A DNA stretch of 58,267 nt from an uncultured Gammaproteobacteria bacterium. Lineage in GTDB: Bacteria; Pseudomonadota; Gammaproteobacteria; Ga0077536. Positions 9,425 through 17,498 of this stretch are shown here, in pieces. The notes under the pieces were generated by a model. The model was not told the origin of the DNA, searched no databases, and saw only the letters and a list, made by a program, of their open reading frames with translations. The stretch lies in the NCBI GenBank assembly GCA_938082545.1, contig CALKCL010000014.1:76286-134552 (forward strand), written 5' to 3'. The position numbers and the translations under genes are program-made. How positions within the stretch are numbered: the first letter of the stretch is position 1; each line of letters begins with the position of its first letter.

Positions 9425-9909
9425 TACAGGCACTCCGCTAAAAAGGTTACTTGTTTGATATTATGTTCGCTTATCATCTCAGGCGAATTTTTAAGCCTTG
9501 CATTTCTTTTGGCATCAGTCGCCAATTGCTCGAGGCTCACTTCCCCAAGGAATCTTTGGATCTGGCAGCTGAGCTCTTGCCAGAGATTATGGGTCAGGCA
9601 CCTCGTTTCTCCCTTACAATTCTCATGTCCGCCACACAGTGTCGCATCAACTGTTTCGTCAACAGCTGCTATTATATCGCCAACCGATATCTGGTTTATT
9701 GGCCTTCCAAAGCTGTAGCCTCCTCCTGGTCCGCGACGGCCATCGACTAGTCCGCCCTTGCGAAGTTTCGAGAAAAGTTGCTCTAAATACGATTGAGACA
9801 GACCTTGTCTTTCGGCAATCGCAGCCAATGACACCGGTTTTCCTTCGACATGCAAGGCAAGATCAACCATCGCAGTTACTGCGTATCTGCCACGAGTAGT
9901 TAGCCGCAT
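9424..9909 (-). CDS. iscR: IscR, Rrf2-family Fe-S-sensing transcription factor
   Basis: Dimeric winged-helix regulator whose [2Fe-2S] state reports Fe-S demand. The N-terminal [20 protein letters not shown] and [19 protein letters not shown] (wing helix, about residues 38-56) are classic IscR. Cluster ligands are Cys92, Cys98, Cys104 and His107, in the same positions as in E. coli IscR, so it should bind the cluster and use both type-1 and type-2 sites. It heads the suf operon behind a promoter covered by a type-1 box, implying autorepression when clusters are plentiful. GGAG precedes the ATG. Confidence 0.96.
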   Translation of the reverse strand: MRLTTRGRYAVTAMVDLALHVEGKPVSLAAIAERQGLSQSYLEQLFSKLRKGGLVDGRRGPGGGYSFGRPINQISVGDIIAAVDETVDATLCGGHENCKGETRCLTHNLWQELSCQIQRFLGEVSLEQLATDAKRNARLKNSPEMISEHNIKQVTFLAECL

Positions 9910-9948
9910 AGTAAATAACTCCAGAGGTTAGCTAGTATTCACAGAGAT

Positions 9949-9977
9949 ATTTTCCTATAACCTAGTAATTTAGTCAA
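9949..9977 (-). promoter_or_regulatory. iscR-suf operon promoter
   Basis: Minus strand: TTGACT (9972-9977) and GAAAAT (9949-9954) are separated by 17 bases; five of six and four of six matches. The predicted transcript would start near 9942, about 33 bases before the iscR ATG. The -35 and much of the spacer are covered by the IscR-like box. Confidence 0.6.
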
Positions 9978-9981
9978 CAAT
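9957..9981 (-). promoter_or_regulatory. Type-1 IscR binding site (operator)
   Basis: The 25-base site on the minus strand starts ATTGTTGACT and ends GGTTAT. Compared with the published E. coli type-1 motif (ATASYYGACTRWWWYAGTCRRSTAT), my count is 21 of 25 agreeing positions. It overlaps the -35 and spacer of the iscR promoter, as in E. coli, where [2Fe-2S]-IscR blocks transcription. Confidence 0.75.
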
Positions 9982-10006
9982 TAATAAGATAGGGTGTCTC
10001 GTTCGC

Positions 10007-10723
10007 TTACTTTTTATCTGTCTTAGCTTCTATAATTTCGATTCTTTCCCTTAGAAAATCTAGTTTAGCAACTATTTCCTCGGTTCGCTGATCAATGCTC
10101 TCAGTGTTACTATTTCTTGATCCGGCCAGGCCTGAGACTTCCGCATAAGGTTGAAATTCCCCGCTGGAGTTGAGGATGCTTTCTTGCTTGAAATCGCCGT
10201 CTTTCTGCTCAATTGGTCGGCCTGGGACCCCTACAACAGTTGCGCCAGAGCTCACGTTATTGACGACCACTGCATTAGACCCAATTCTAGCATTTTCACC
10301 AATGTGAATTGGTCCGAGTACCTTAGCCCCTGCCCCTATAATAATATTGTTTCCCAAGGTTGGATGGCGCTTCCCTTTTTCCCAGCTGGTTCCTCCTAAA
10401 GTGACGCCATGGTAGAGAGTGCAGTCATCGCCTATTTCAGAGGTTTCTCCTATGACGACCCCTATACCGTGATCTATGAAAAACCTACGTCCTATCTTAG
10501 CGCCCGGATGTATTTCTATTCCAGTTAGAAAGCGGCCTAGATTGGACAATAATCTGGCTATCCATTTTAGTTTTAGATTCCATAACCTGTGACTTAGTCT
10601 GTGAAGGAGGAGGGCATGGACACCTGGATAACAGGTAATTATTTCTAAGGTGTGGCGCGCTGCTGGGTCTCGTTCGAAGACGCACTTGATATCTTCTCTG
10701 AGTCTGAGGAAAGTCATTTTCAT
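10007..10723 (-). CDS. cysE: Serine O-acetyltransferase
   Basis: Makes O-acetylserine from serine and acetyl-CoA, the first step to cysteine and so to the sulphur used by SufS next door. The 238-residue protein is the short CysE form: an N-terminal helical part ([20 protein letters not shown]), a left-handed beta-helix with [12 protein letters not shown] (catalytic Asp-His near 84-85) and YHGVTLGGT (His105), then VGVPGRP and a charged tail of about 60 residues ending in a helix-like segment. cysE beside iscR is a recurrent gammaproteobacterial arrangement. The 97-base gap to iscR holds the IscR-controlled promoter, so cysE itself is upstream of that control. Confidence 0.95.
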   Translation of the reverse strand: MKMTFLRLREDIKCVFERDPAARHTLEIITCYPGVHALLLHRLSHRLWNLKLKWIARLLSNLGRFLTGIEIHPGAKIGRRFFIDHGIGVVIGETSEIGDDCTLYHGVTLGGTSWEKGKRHPTLGNNIIIGAGAKVLGPIHIGENARIGSNAVVVNNVSSGATVVGVPGRPIEQKDGDFKQESILNSSGEFQPYAEVSGLAGSRNSNTESIDQRTEEIVAKLDFLRERIEIIEAKTDKK

Positions 10724-10931
10724 GAGTTACTCACTTATTTTCATTAACAGTCTAAAGCGCTAGTCCGGTGCATTATGACAATACTATACTCGTTGGATAA
10801 TTTTTCCGAGCTGGGTTCTTATATTCTTGAGGGGGTGTATTTGAGAAAATAAGCGACTACCTCAGGGTTATGTGATAATTAACGACACGATCAAAGATTT
10901 TAGTCGCTATTTGCGGTATTTTAAGGGCTTT
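10724..10931. other. 208-base intergenic region, cysE leader and valS tail
   Basis: No open frame of note. The cysE side has a CATAAT hexamer (minus strand) with only a poor -35 (TTATCC). An eight-base inverted pair, AGCGACTA at 10852-10859 and TAGTCGCT at 10901-10908, encloses 41 bases without a following T-run; I cannot assign it. Confidence 0.4.
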
Positions 10932-13682
10932 CTATAATTTCACAATCTGCGCTTGTAGTTTTACAATTGCACTAGCAGAATTCTCCAACCTGGCTCGCAT
11001 CTCCTCCACGACTTTCGCTGGAGCTTTTTCTATAAATGACTGATTTTCAAGATTTTTTTCAGTCTGTCTTGCTACTTTCTCCGCTTTTTCTAGCTCCTTC
11101 TGTAATCGAATCCTTTCTGCATTTTTGTCTATTAATCTATCAAATGGGATGTAAAGAGTGAGTTCTCCAACAAGAGAGGTTGCGGCTTCTGTTAGTGGCT
11201 CTTTAGCCAGACTTATATTCCCTACACGACCCACAGTCATGATGACATCATCATTTTGTTGGAGCCAGCCTAGTTGTTCTTCGTTGTTTCCGAAAACAGA
11301 TATAGAAATCACCTTTTTAGGTTCGATGTTATAGTCTGCCCTTATACGCCTTATGCCTAAGACAAAATCTTTTAGCCATTCAAAAATTTCAACGGCTTTC
11401 GCATCATCATGTCTCTCCGGGGCAGGGTAAGACTCTAGCATTATAGACTCCCCTCTTGCTGGGAGTATTGGTCTCAGCTTGAGCCAGATTTCTTCTGTTA
11501 TAAAAGGCATTATGGGGTGTAGTGCTTTTAATAAGTCTTCTAGCATTTCTATGAGAACAGAGCAGATGCCATCTTTGACTTGTTGAGATGTTCCCTCTCG
11601 ATACAACCTAACTTTTGACACCTCGATATACCAGTCACAATAATCGTCCCATACAAACTCATAAAGCGATTGTGCTGATCGATCAAACCGGTATTCATTA
11701 AAGCCTTTTACGACTTGAGCAATAGACGCTCTAAAACGCTCCCTTATCCATTGCTCGGGAACGCCGATTATCAAATCTTTCTCTGCTGTCGGACCTTTAT
11801 GTTGCTCAACTACCAACAAGACAAATCGAGCTGCATTCCATACCTTGTTGCAAAAATTTTTATATCCGTTGATTCGTGTAAGTTCGAACCTTATATCACG
11901 CCCTTGAGTAGCCATAATCGCAAAGGTGAAGCGGAGCGCGTCTGTCCCGAAACTTTCAATGCCTTTTGGGAATTCACTACGCGTTTCCAGTTCTATCTTA
12001 TCGGCATCCCCCGATTTCATCACTCCTGCACGTCGCTTGTTCACCAGATCACTTAAGTCGATTCCTTCGATAAGGTCTAAGGGATCTAAAATATTTCCTT
12101 TAGATTTAGACATCTTTTGGCCTTTTGCATCGCGCACAAGACCATGTATATAGACTTCTTTAAAGGGGACGGAACCAGTAAATTTAAGACCCATCATAAT
12201 CATCCGGGCAACCCAAAAGAAAATAATATCAAATCCCGTCACCAGTACATCAGTCGGATAATGTTGCTTAAACTCCGGTGTTTTTTCAGGCCACCCTAAT
12301 GTCGAAAACGGCCATAGGGCTGATGAAAACCAAGTGTCTAAGACGTCTTCATCTTGACGCAATACAACAGACTCAGGAACTCCTCCGTGTTCTCGAGCAT
12401 CAGCCTCATCTGCGCCAACATAAATGACTCCTTCTTCGTCATACCAGGCTGGTATTCTGTGCCCCCACCAAAGTTGTCGTGATATACACCAGTCTTGTAT
12501 GTTGTGCATCCAGTCAAAGTAAGTTTTAGACCAATTTTCAGGGACGAATTTTACATCGCCTTGTTCAACTGCCTCAATTGCGGGTTTGGCTAGTTCGGCA
12601 ACCTGTACGAACCATTGATCTGTTAAATATGGCTCGATAACTGTTCGAGTTCGGTCTCCACGAGGAACCATCAGAGTATGGTCATCGATTTTCTCGAGGA
12701 GTCCTAGGCTTTGCATTTCTTTTACAATTAGGGCCCGTGCTATAAAGCGGTCTAGCCCGCGATACTTTTCAGGAACGTTCTCGTTTAGTGTGGCGTCGTC
12801 TTCAAAAATATTAATTAATGGCAAATTGTGCCGTTGGCCCATCAAATAGTCATTGAAATCGTGCGCCGGTGTAATTTTCACGCAACCCGAGCCAAACTCT
12901 TGGTCGACATAGTCATCCGCGATTACTGGTATCAGCCTATTAGTAATTGGTAACTTAACACTGGAGCCTATTAAGTGCTTATAACGAACGTCCTCAGGGT
13001 GAACAGCAATCGCCGTATCCCCGAGCATGGTTTCTGGACGCGTAGTTGCAACAATAATTTTCTCTTGTGTACCTTCCATCTCGTAGCACATGTGCCAGAG
13101 GCTTCCTTTTTCTTCCTCGGAAACCACCTCAAGATCGGAAATAGCTGTTTTTAAAACGGGATCCCAGTTTACTAAGCGTTTCCCTCTATATATTAGACCT
13201 TCTCGATAAAGCGATACAAATACTTGCTTTACTGTGTTCGATAGCTCGTCATCAAGGGTAAATTTTTCTCGACTCCAATCCATAGAGCTACCCATCCTCC
13301 GAAGCTGTTCAGTGATGGTGCCTCCAGATTCGGCCTTCCAACGCCACGCTTCTTCTAAGAACGCCTTCCTGCCTATATCCTGGCGCGCGATTCCTTTTTG
13401 CGTTAATTGACGTTCGACTACTATTTGTGTCGCGATTCCTGCGTGATCAGTTCCACACTGCCAAAGTGCGTCTTTTCCACGCATTCGGTTAAATCTGATT
13501 AGGGCATCCATCAGTGTGTCTTGAAACGCATGTCCCATATGCAAGCTGCCGGTGACATTTGGCGGTGGAAGCATAATACAGTAGCTGTCCTTCTCTACTG
13601 TTCCCGACTCAAAGTAGCCATTTCCCTCCCAAGTGCTATAAAGCTTCTGTTCTATGTTCTTGGGGTCGTAGCTTTTCTCCAT
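10932..13682 (-). CDS. valS: Valyl-tRNA synthetase
   Basis: Class I synthetase that charges tRNA-Val and edits threonyl-tRNA. From MEKSYDPKNIEQ (matching the E. coli start MEKTYNPQ) it is 916 residues, slightly short of the E. coli 951. HIGH appears as HMGH (about residues 48-51) after PPPNVTGS, and KMSKS is intact in GQKMSKSKGNILDPLDL. The editing domain (WHMCYEME, TTRPETMLGDTAIAV, CVKITPAHDFND) and C-terminal coiled-coil arm (ERIRLQKELEKAEKVARQ) are present. The frame is open for another 62 codons but that stretch overlaps holC and looks non-native. An ATG two codons upstream (13688) is the only serious alternative. holC precedes it, as in E. coli. Confidence 0.96.
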   Translation of the reverse strand: MEKSYDPKNIEQKLYSTWEGNGYFESGTVEKDSYCIMLPPPNVTGSLHMGHAFQDTLMDALIRFNRMRGKDALWQCGTDHAGIATQIVVERQLTQKGIARQDIGRKAFLEEAWRWKAESGGTITEQLRRMGSSMDWSREKFTLDDELSNTVKQVFVSLYREGLIYRGKRLVNWDPVLKTAISDLEVVSEEEKGSLWHMCYEMEGTQEKIIVATTRPETMLGDTAIAVHPEDVRYKHLIGSSVKLPITNRLIPVIADDYVDQEFGSGCVKITPAHDFNDYLMGQRHNLPLINIFEDDATLNENVPEKYRGLDRFIARALIVKEMQSLGLLEKIDDHTLMVPRGDRTRTVIEPYLTDQWFVQVAELAKPAIEAVEQGDVKFVPENWSKTYFDWMHNIQDWCISRQLWWGHRIPAWYDEEGVIYVGADEADAREHGGVPESVVLRQDEDVLDTWFSSALWPFSTLGWPEKTPEFKQHYPTDVLVTGFDIIFFWVARMIMMGLKFTGSVPFKEVYIHGLVRDAKGQKMSKSKGNILDPLDLIEGIDLSDLVNKRRAGVMKSGDADKIELETRSEFPKGIESFGTDALRFTFAIMATQGRDIRFELTRINGYKNFCNKVWNAARFVLLVVEQHKGPTAEKDLIIGVPEQWIRERFRASIAQVVKGFNEYRFDRSAQSLYEFVWDDYCDWYIEVSKVRLYREGTSQQVKDGICSVLIEMLEDLLKALHPIMPFITEEIWLKLRPILPARGESIMLESYPAPERHDDAKAVEIFEWLKDFVLGIRRIRADYNIEPKKVISISVFGNNEEQLGWLQQNDDVIMTVGRVGNISLAKEPLTEAATSLVGELTLYIPFDRLIDKNAERIRLQKELEKAEKVARQTEKNLENQSFIEKAPAKVVEEMRARLENSASAIVKLQAQIVKL

Positions 13683-13701
13683 ATTCATTAGTTTTTTCTT
13701 T

Positions 13702-14163
13702 TTATACGTTGAACAAGTTTTTTTTATTTTTACCAATTTCATGGGTAAATATCGGGTATCCGCGGTCTTTGTAGTATTTATATTTTTTGCGTGCATCTTC
13801 TCGCATTGCCTTGTTGTAACCCGTAGATTCAATAACACGGATAAATTTACCAGCATGTTCTGGAACATCAGTAGTTAAATTTATCAACACTTCATAGTTC
13901 CTCAGTGTCTTCCTCTCGGAACTGAGAAGGACTACTTTCCCATCACCATCACCATCACCATCACATATTGGTGAGTGGGGGATGAAGCTTGTCGCACTGA
14001 ATGTCCAGAGCAGTTCGTCGAACCTATCTAACTGCTCAGTATTTGAGCAGAGTAGGAAAATTTCATGTTGGTTTTGCCATGCTTTTTCGGTAATTTTGCA
14101 TATGAGACGTTCATAAGCTGTCTGGCTAGCTTGATTTTGGACGTAAAAATCAATCCTCGTCAC
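13702..14163 (-). CDS. holC: DNA polymerase III chi subunit
   Basis: Chi links the clamp loader to single-strand-binding protein. The 153-residue protein aligns with HolC along its length: DFYVQNQAS, FDELLWTFSATSFIPHS, EVLINLTTDVPEHAGKFIRVIE and the tail YKYYKDRGYPIFTHEIG. The loop after FIPHSPI is replaced by Asp-Gly repeated four times, encoded by a four-copy hexanucleotide repeat. Translation starts at a GTG (14161-14163) inside the end of pepA, 14 bases of overlap, and the stop is about 20 bases before valS: the conserved pepA-holC-valS operon. Confidence 0.93.
   Translation of the reverse strand: MTRIDFYVQNQASQTAYERLICKITEKAWQNQHEIFLLCSNTEQLDRFDELLWTFSATSFIPHSPICDGDGDGDGKVVLLSSERKTLRNYEVLINLTTDVPEHAGKFIRVIESTGYNKAMREDARKKYKYYKDRGYPIFTHEIGKNKKNLFNV
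13940..13963 (-). repeat. Hexanucleotide tandem repeat inside holC
   Basis: Four perfect copies of CCATCA on the plus strand (TGATGG in the coding direction) encode (Asp-Gly)n in a surface loop of HolC. Because the unit is six bases, slippage would change the loop length by two residues without a frameshift. Confidence 0.9.
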
Positions 14164-15664
14164 AGTTTCTATCCAAAGCCTTTGACTGAATGTAGTCGAC
14201 TAGCATAGGGACAGGCCTTCCTGTTGCTCCTTTTTGGATTCCTGATTTCCAGGCAGTTCCCGCAATATCGAGGTGGGCCCATGCCATGTTTTTGGTGAAT
14301 TTAGATAAAAAGCAGGCTGCGGTTATCGTTCCTGCAGCCCGTCCTCCTACATTAGCCATGTCTGCAAAAGGGCTTTCAATTTGTTTATGGTATTCTGGCC
14401 ATAAAGGCAGACGCCAAGCTCTATCCCCAGATCTAGTCCCCGAAGTGAGCAAATCATTAGATAGGTTGTCGTCATTAGAAAGAAGCCCTGTAGCATGCTC
14501 TCCTAACGCGACGACGCAAGCGCCTGTTAGAGTAGCTATATCGATTATAGCTTCGGGATCAAACTGTTCTGCATACGCGAGCGCATCGCATAGAATCATC
14601 CTCCCTTCTGCATCGGTGTTGAGTATTTCGATAGTCTGTCCTGACATGCTAGTGACGATATCGCCAGGTTTACTAGCATTGCCATCTGGTAGATTTTCTG
14701 TAGCAGGTATGACTCCAATCACATCGATCTCAGGTCGGATGATAGAGACAGCAAGCATAGAGCCGAGGACCGCCGCGGCTCCGCCCATATCATATTTCAT
14801 TTCATCCATCCCGGCCCCGCCTTTAAGAGAAATGCCTCCTGAGTCGAAAGTCACTCCTTTTCCGACTAAGACTATAGGTTTCGCTTGGCTAGGGTTCTCC
14901 GCAGCATATTTTATAATGATGAACTTTGCGGGCTCTCGAGAGCCTTTTGACACTGAGAGCAATGCTCCCATTTTGAGTTTTTCCATATCGAGCTCTTCAA
15001 GTACTTGCGTTGTTAAATTATCATTTGACTCAGCAAGCGATATAGAAACTTCTGCTAAATGTGTCGGCGTGCAGATATTTGCCGGTCTGTTGGCAAGGTT
15101 TTTAGCCAAGTCTATTCCTTGGATTAGCCCAGATGTTTCTTTACACGCTGCATTCATTTTCTTTCCCTCGCTAGTGTCATTAACTAGAAAGGTAAGTTTA
15201 TTAAATCCCTGGTTTTTACTTTTACTGGTTTTGAATTCATTGAATTGATACGCTGCCGCAGAAACTTCCTGCGCTATAGTTTTGATTTTCCATGATAATC
15301 CGTCGCGATCGGTAACGTGAGTCCTATGCATAGTATCTATGGCAGTTTTTATATCCAGGGATTTTAATCTTTTTGCTACGCCGGCTACTATCTTTCGAAA
15401 CTCACTTTCAGTGGCACCTTTGCTACTGCCACCGTTAACCAATAGAAGTCTGCTGGCAGCGACACCTGGACAATTATTAATAAGTAACGTTTCTCCGATC
15501 TCGTCTCGCAGATCGCCTCTTTTTACCAGGGCGGAAATCAATCCGTTGGTATTTTTGTCTAGTATCTGAGCTGCTTCGCTTAATACTTTTTTATGATGTA
15601 CGACAGCGATGATACAGGGTGTGCGTTGTTCACTCGGAGACCCAATTTTTGAAGCTATTTGCAT
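14150..15664 (-). CDS. pepA: Leucyl aminopeptidase (M17 family, PepA)
   Basis: Cytosolic two-metal aminopeptidase; in E. coli PepA also binds DNA. The C-terminal catalytic domain (about residues 190-500) has VGKGVTFDSGGISLK and MKYDMGGAAAV with the metal-binding Lys and Asp, NTDAEGRMILCDAL with Asp and Glu ligands, and ATLTGACVVALG. The N-terminal domain (1-180) is variable. Length 504 is usual. The ATG at 15664 has no strong ribosome site. It leads the pepA-holC-valS operon and is divergent from lptG, 147 bases away. Confidence 0.95.
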   Translation of the reverse strand: MQIASKIGSPSEQRTPCIIAVVHHKKVLSEAAQILDKNTNGLISALVKRGDLRDEIGETLLINNCPGVAASRLLLVNGGSSKGATESEFRKIVAGVAKRLKSLDIKTAIDTMHRTHVTDRDGLSWKIKTIAQEVSAAAYQFNEFKTSKSKNQGFNKLTFLVNDTSEGKKMNAACKETSGLIQGIDLAKNLANRPANICTPTHLAEVSISLAESNDNLTTQVLEELDMEKLKMGALLSVSKGSREPAKFIIIKYAAENPSQAKPIVLVGKGVTFDSGGISLKGGAGMDEMKYDMGGAAAVLGSMLAVSIIRPEIDVIGVIPATENLPDGNASKPGDIVTSMSGQTIEILNTDAEGRMILCDALAYAEQFDPEAIIDIATLTGACVVALGEHATGLLSNDDNLSNDLLTSGTRSGDRAWRLPLWPEYHKQIESPFADMANVGGRAAGTITAACFLSKFTKNMAWAHLDIAGTAWKSGIQKGATGRPVPMLVDYIQSKALDRNCDED

Positions 15665-15811
15665 TTTTTATTACGCTTGTATGAATACATGGTGGACTTT
15701 AACATGTTCTAATTCGCTACGCACGGGCGTTTGGTGTCTTACACACCATCTATATGCTTGGGTGTAGTGGCTAAGACCACTGATAAAAATACTGCAACCG
15801 TAAAGCGTAAT

Positions 15812-16867
15812 ATGAAAATTTTAGATACTTATATAAGCAAATCCGTGCTCATGAGCTCATTTATTGTTTTGTTTGCATTAGTTGGGATTTTTACTTTTTT
15901 TGCATTTATTGGTGATCTTTCTGGTTCGCAAGGGGCAAATACTAAAATTACGGACATCATTTTGACTTCCACTCTAGGTATCCCTGAGCTTGCTTATCAA
16001 GTGATGCCTCTAGCTGCGTTAATAGGTAGCTTGCTAGCACTCGGGGGTATGATGGAAGCGCATGAGCTAGTAGTTATCAGGGCTGCTGGGGCGACAAAAA
16101 CTCGTGTTCTTCAGGTAGTGATTAAAACTTCGTTTTTGCTAATGCTGGCCGCTTTGCTTCTTGGGGAGTTTGTAGCGCCCTTGGCGCAGGTAAAGATTCA
16201 TGAACTTAGCTTCAAATCAGACCGTGACATGGGAACTACTAATAAAATTTGGATACAGGATTTGAACGCTTTTGTAAGTATTAACGCTATTTTACCTGAT
16301 TGTAAGATGTTAGGGGTTAACATATTGGAGCTTGGGGGCGATGGCAAGTTAAGTGAGTCTATCTATGCTGATGAGGCAAGTTGCTCATCGGAAGGATGGA
16401 TCCTTAAAAGGGTAAAGCGGACTAGCTTTAAGGGTGATGCTTATGATAGCTCATACGTCAAATCTCTGGTGTGGCCAACTGAAATGGACTTTAACCTTTT
16501 AGCTCTAGTGGGCTTAGAGCCTCAAAAACTTACGTTAAAGGAGTTGTCCTTATATCTGCGTTTTGCTGACGAGGATGCTGGGGATTTTCAGCAATGGTCT
16601 CAAGCTTTCTGGACACGTATAGTGCACCCTTTGAGTATCATGCTTATGACATTCCTCTCTTTCACGGTTGCTCTAAGTGTATCTCGCAGTTCTTCTGTCG
16701 GCGGTAGTGTTCTTGCGGGGGGCGCAATAGGCTTGGTGTTCTATGTCTTGAACGAGTTAGTAGGCAATTTTAGTTTAGTTTTCAATATGAATTCTGCCTT
16801 AGCAGCAGTATTACCGAGTTTATTAGTTCTATTCTTGGCTGGATGGCTGTTCAGGAGAATCCCTTAG
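15812..16867 (+). CDS. lptG: LPS export permease LptG
   Basis: Inner-membrane half of the LptB2FG ABC transporter that extracts lipopolysaccharide. From MKILDTYISKSVLMSS it is 351 residues, with hydrophobic segments near the N terminus (two before residue 80), one near 100-125, a periplasmic domain (about 130-270) and three C-terminal helices. QVMPLAALIGSLLALG, ELVVIRAAGAT and the ending GLVFYVLNELVG are LptG-like rather than LptF-like. The frame opens earlier at a TTG (15731), but residues before the chosen ATG do not fit. Its partner lptF, which normally stands between pepA and lptG, is missing. The 3' end overlaps the RDD gene by four bases. Confidence 0.92.
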   Translation: MKILDTYISKSVLMSSFIVLFALVGIFTFFAFIGDLSGSQGANTKITDIILTSTLGIPELAYQVMPLAALIGSLLALGGMMEAHELVVIRAAGATKTRVLQVVIKTSFLLMLAALLLGEFVAPLAQVKIHELSFKSDRDMGTTNKIWIQDLNAFVSINAILPDCKMLGVNILELGGDGKLSESIYADEASCSSEGWILKRVKRTSFKGDAYDSSYVKSLVWPTEMDFNLLALVGLEPQKLTLKELSLYLRFADEDAGDFQQWSQAFWTRIVHPLSIMLMTFLSFTVALSVSRSSSVGGSVLAGGAIGLVFYVLNELVGNFSLVFNMNSALAAVLPSLLVLFLAGWLFRRIP

Positions 16868-17292
16868 CTTTGTATAGTTACTAAGCGCGTATCAGAGAGT
16901 TTATCGTGCCAAGTATTGTTATTCCTGTCTACAAGTGCGTAGAGATAGCCCAGCCCCATAAGAGCAGAAGATATCCATGCTCCGATGAAGCGGACAAAAC
17001 ACGCTTTGGAGCTTGGATTTCCACCGGAAGAATTTACTATGCTCACCCCCCACGCTAACATTCCCAGCGTCTTGCCTCTGCGCCAACAAATTGTATAGTA
17101 AGTAAGGCTAATCAAGGTCAGATAGGACTGCAGAAATACGTTCTCAGGCTTAATAGCATCACCTACAGCTAGAGTTGGAATAAATGCTGCAAAGAATAAG
17201 ATTGCGGCAAGTGCGACCGAATCATAGACTAAGCAGCCTATGCGGCGGGCAAAGGTTATTTTTTTCATATTTAGGACAGTTTTTTCCATCAT
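16864..17292 (-). CDS. RDD-family membrane protein
   Basis: A 142-residue protein with three probable membrane helices (about residues 24-42, 56-72 and 100-125). The RDD signature is visible in FARRIGCLVYDSVALAA, and a second conserved part in RRGKTLGMLAWGVSIVN and NTWHDKLSDTRLV. RDD proteins are small and mostly uncharacterised; some are linked to ion homeostasis. It converges on lptG, sharing four bases at the stops, and lies beside the tRNA gene. No more specific role can be read. Confidence 0.85.
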   Translation of the reverse strand: MMEKTVLNMKKITFARRIGCLVYDSVALAAILFFAAFIPTLAVGDAIKPENVFLQSYLTLISLTYYTICWRRGKTLGMLAWGVSIVNSSGGNPSSKACFVRFIGAWISSALMGLGYLYALVDRNNNTWHDKLSDTRLVTIQS

Positions 17293-17349
17293 GTGCTCTT
17301 TGAATATTTCGCTTGTGAGAAGAAGACGTGAGCCATGTTCGATTTAGGG

Positions 17350-17421
17350 CGCTCCCTAGGGGAATCGAACCCCTGTTTTCGCCGTGAGAGGGCAACGTCC
17401 TGACCGCTAGACGAAGGGAGC
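17350..17421 (-). tRNA. tRNA-Glu, anticodon CUC
   Basis: The minus strand folds as a complete cloverleaf: acceptor GCTCCCT paired with AGGGAGC, D-arm with TCGTCTAGCGGTCAGGAC, anticodon stem TTGCC/GGCGA, T-arm GGGGTTCGATTCCCC, discriminator G73. The loop reads C-T-C-T-C-A-C, so the anticodon is CTC (CUC), where the common bacterial tRNA-Glu has UUC. The sequence otherwise closely follows E. coli tRNA-Glu. CCA is not encoded (GCCC follows). It stands alone rather than in a tRNA or rRNA cluster. Confidence 0.95.
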
Positions 17422-17498
17422 CATCCTGATTAGGATGTTATCATAACTAAGGGATTGGGTAAAAAAAATGACAAGAGCTTTAAGGTATGATCAGTTGA

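Noticed and set aside
10852-10908. Eight-base inverted repeat (AGCGACTA / TAGTCGCT) between cysE and valS
   Set aside because: The loop is 41 bases, there is no T-run, and one such pair is not unlikely by chance in a gap of this size.
13683-13868. N-terminal extension of valS by 62 codons
   Set aside because: It overlaps holC in another frame, is Lys/Asn/Thr-rich and unlike ValRS; the ATG at 13682 matches the E. coli start.
13940-13963. CRISPR-like short repeat
   Set aside because: The units are six bases with no spacers; it is an in-frame coding microsatellite in holC.
14286-15248. 320-codon open frame on the plus strand opposite pepA
   Set aside because: It is antisense to a clear M17 aminopeptidase, has no ribosome site or family motif, and its Ser/Pro/Ala-rich composition is what the opposite strand of pepA would give.
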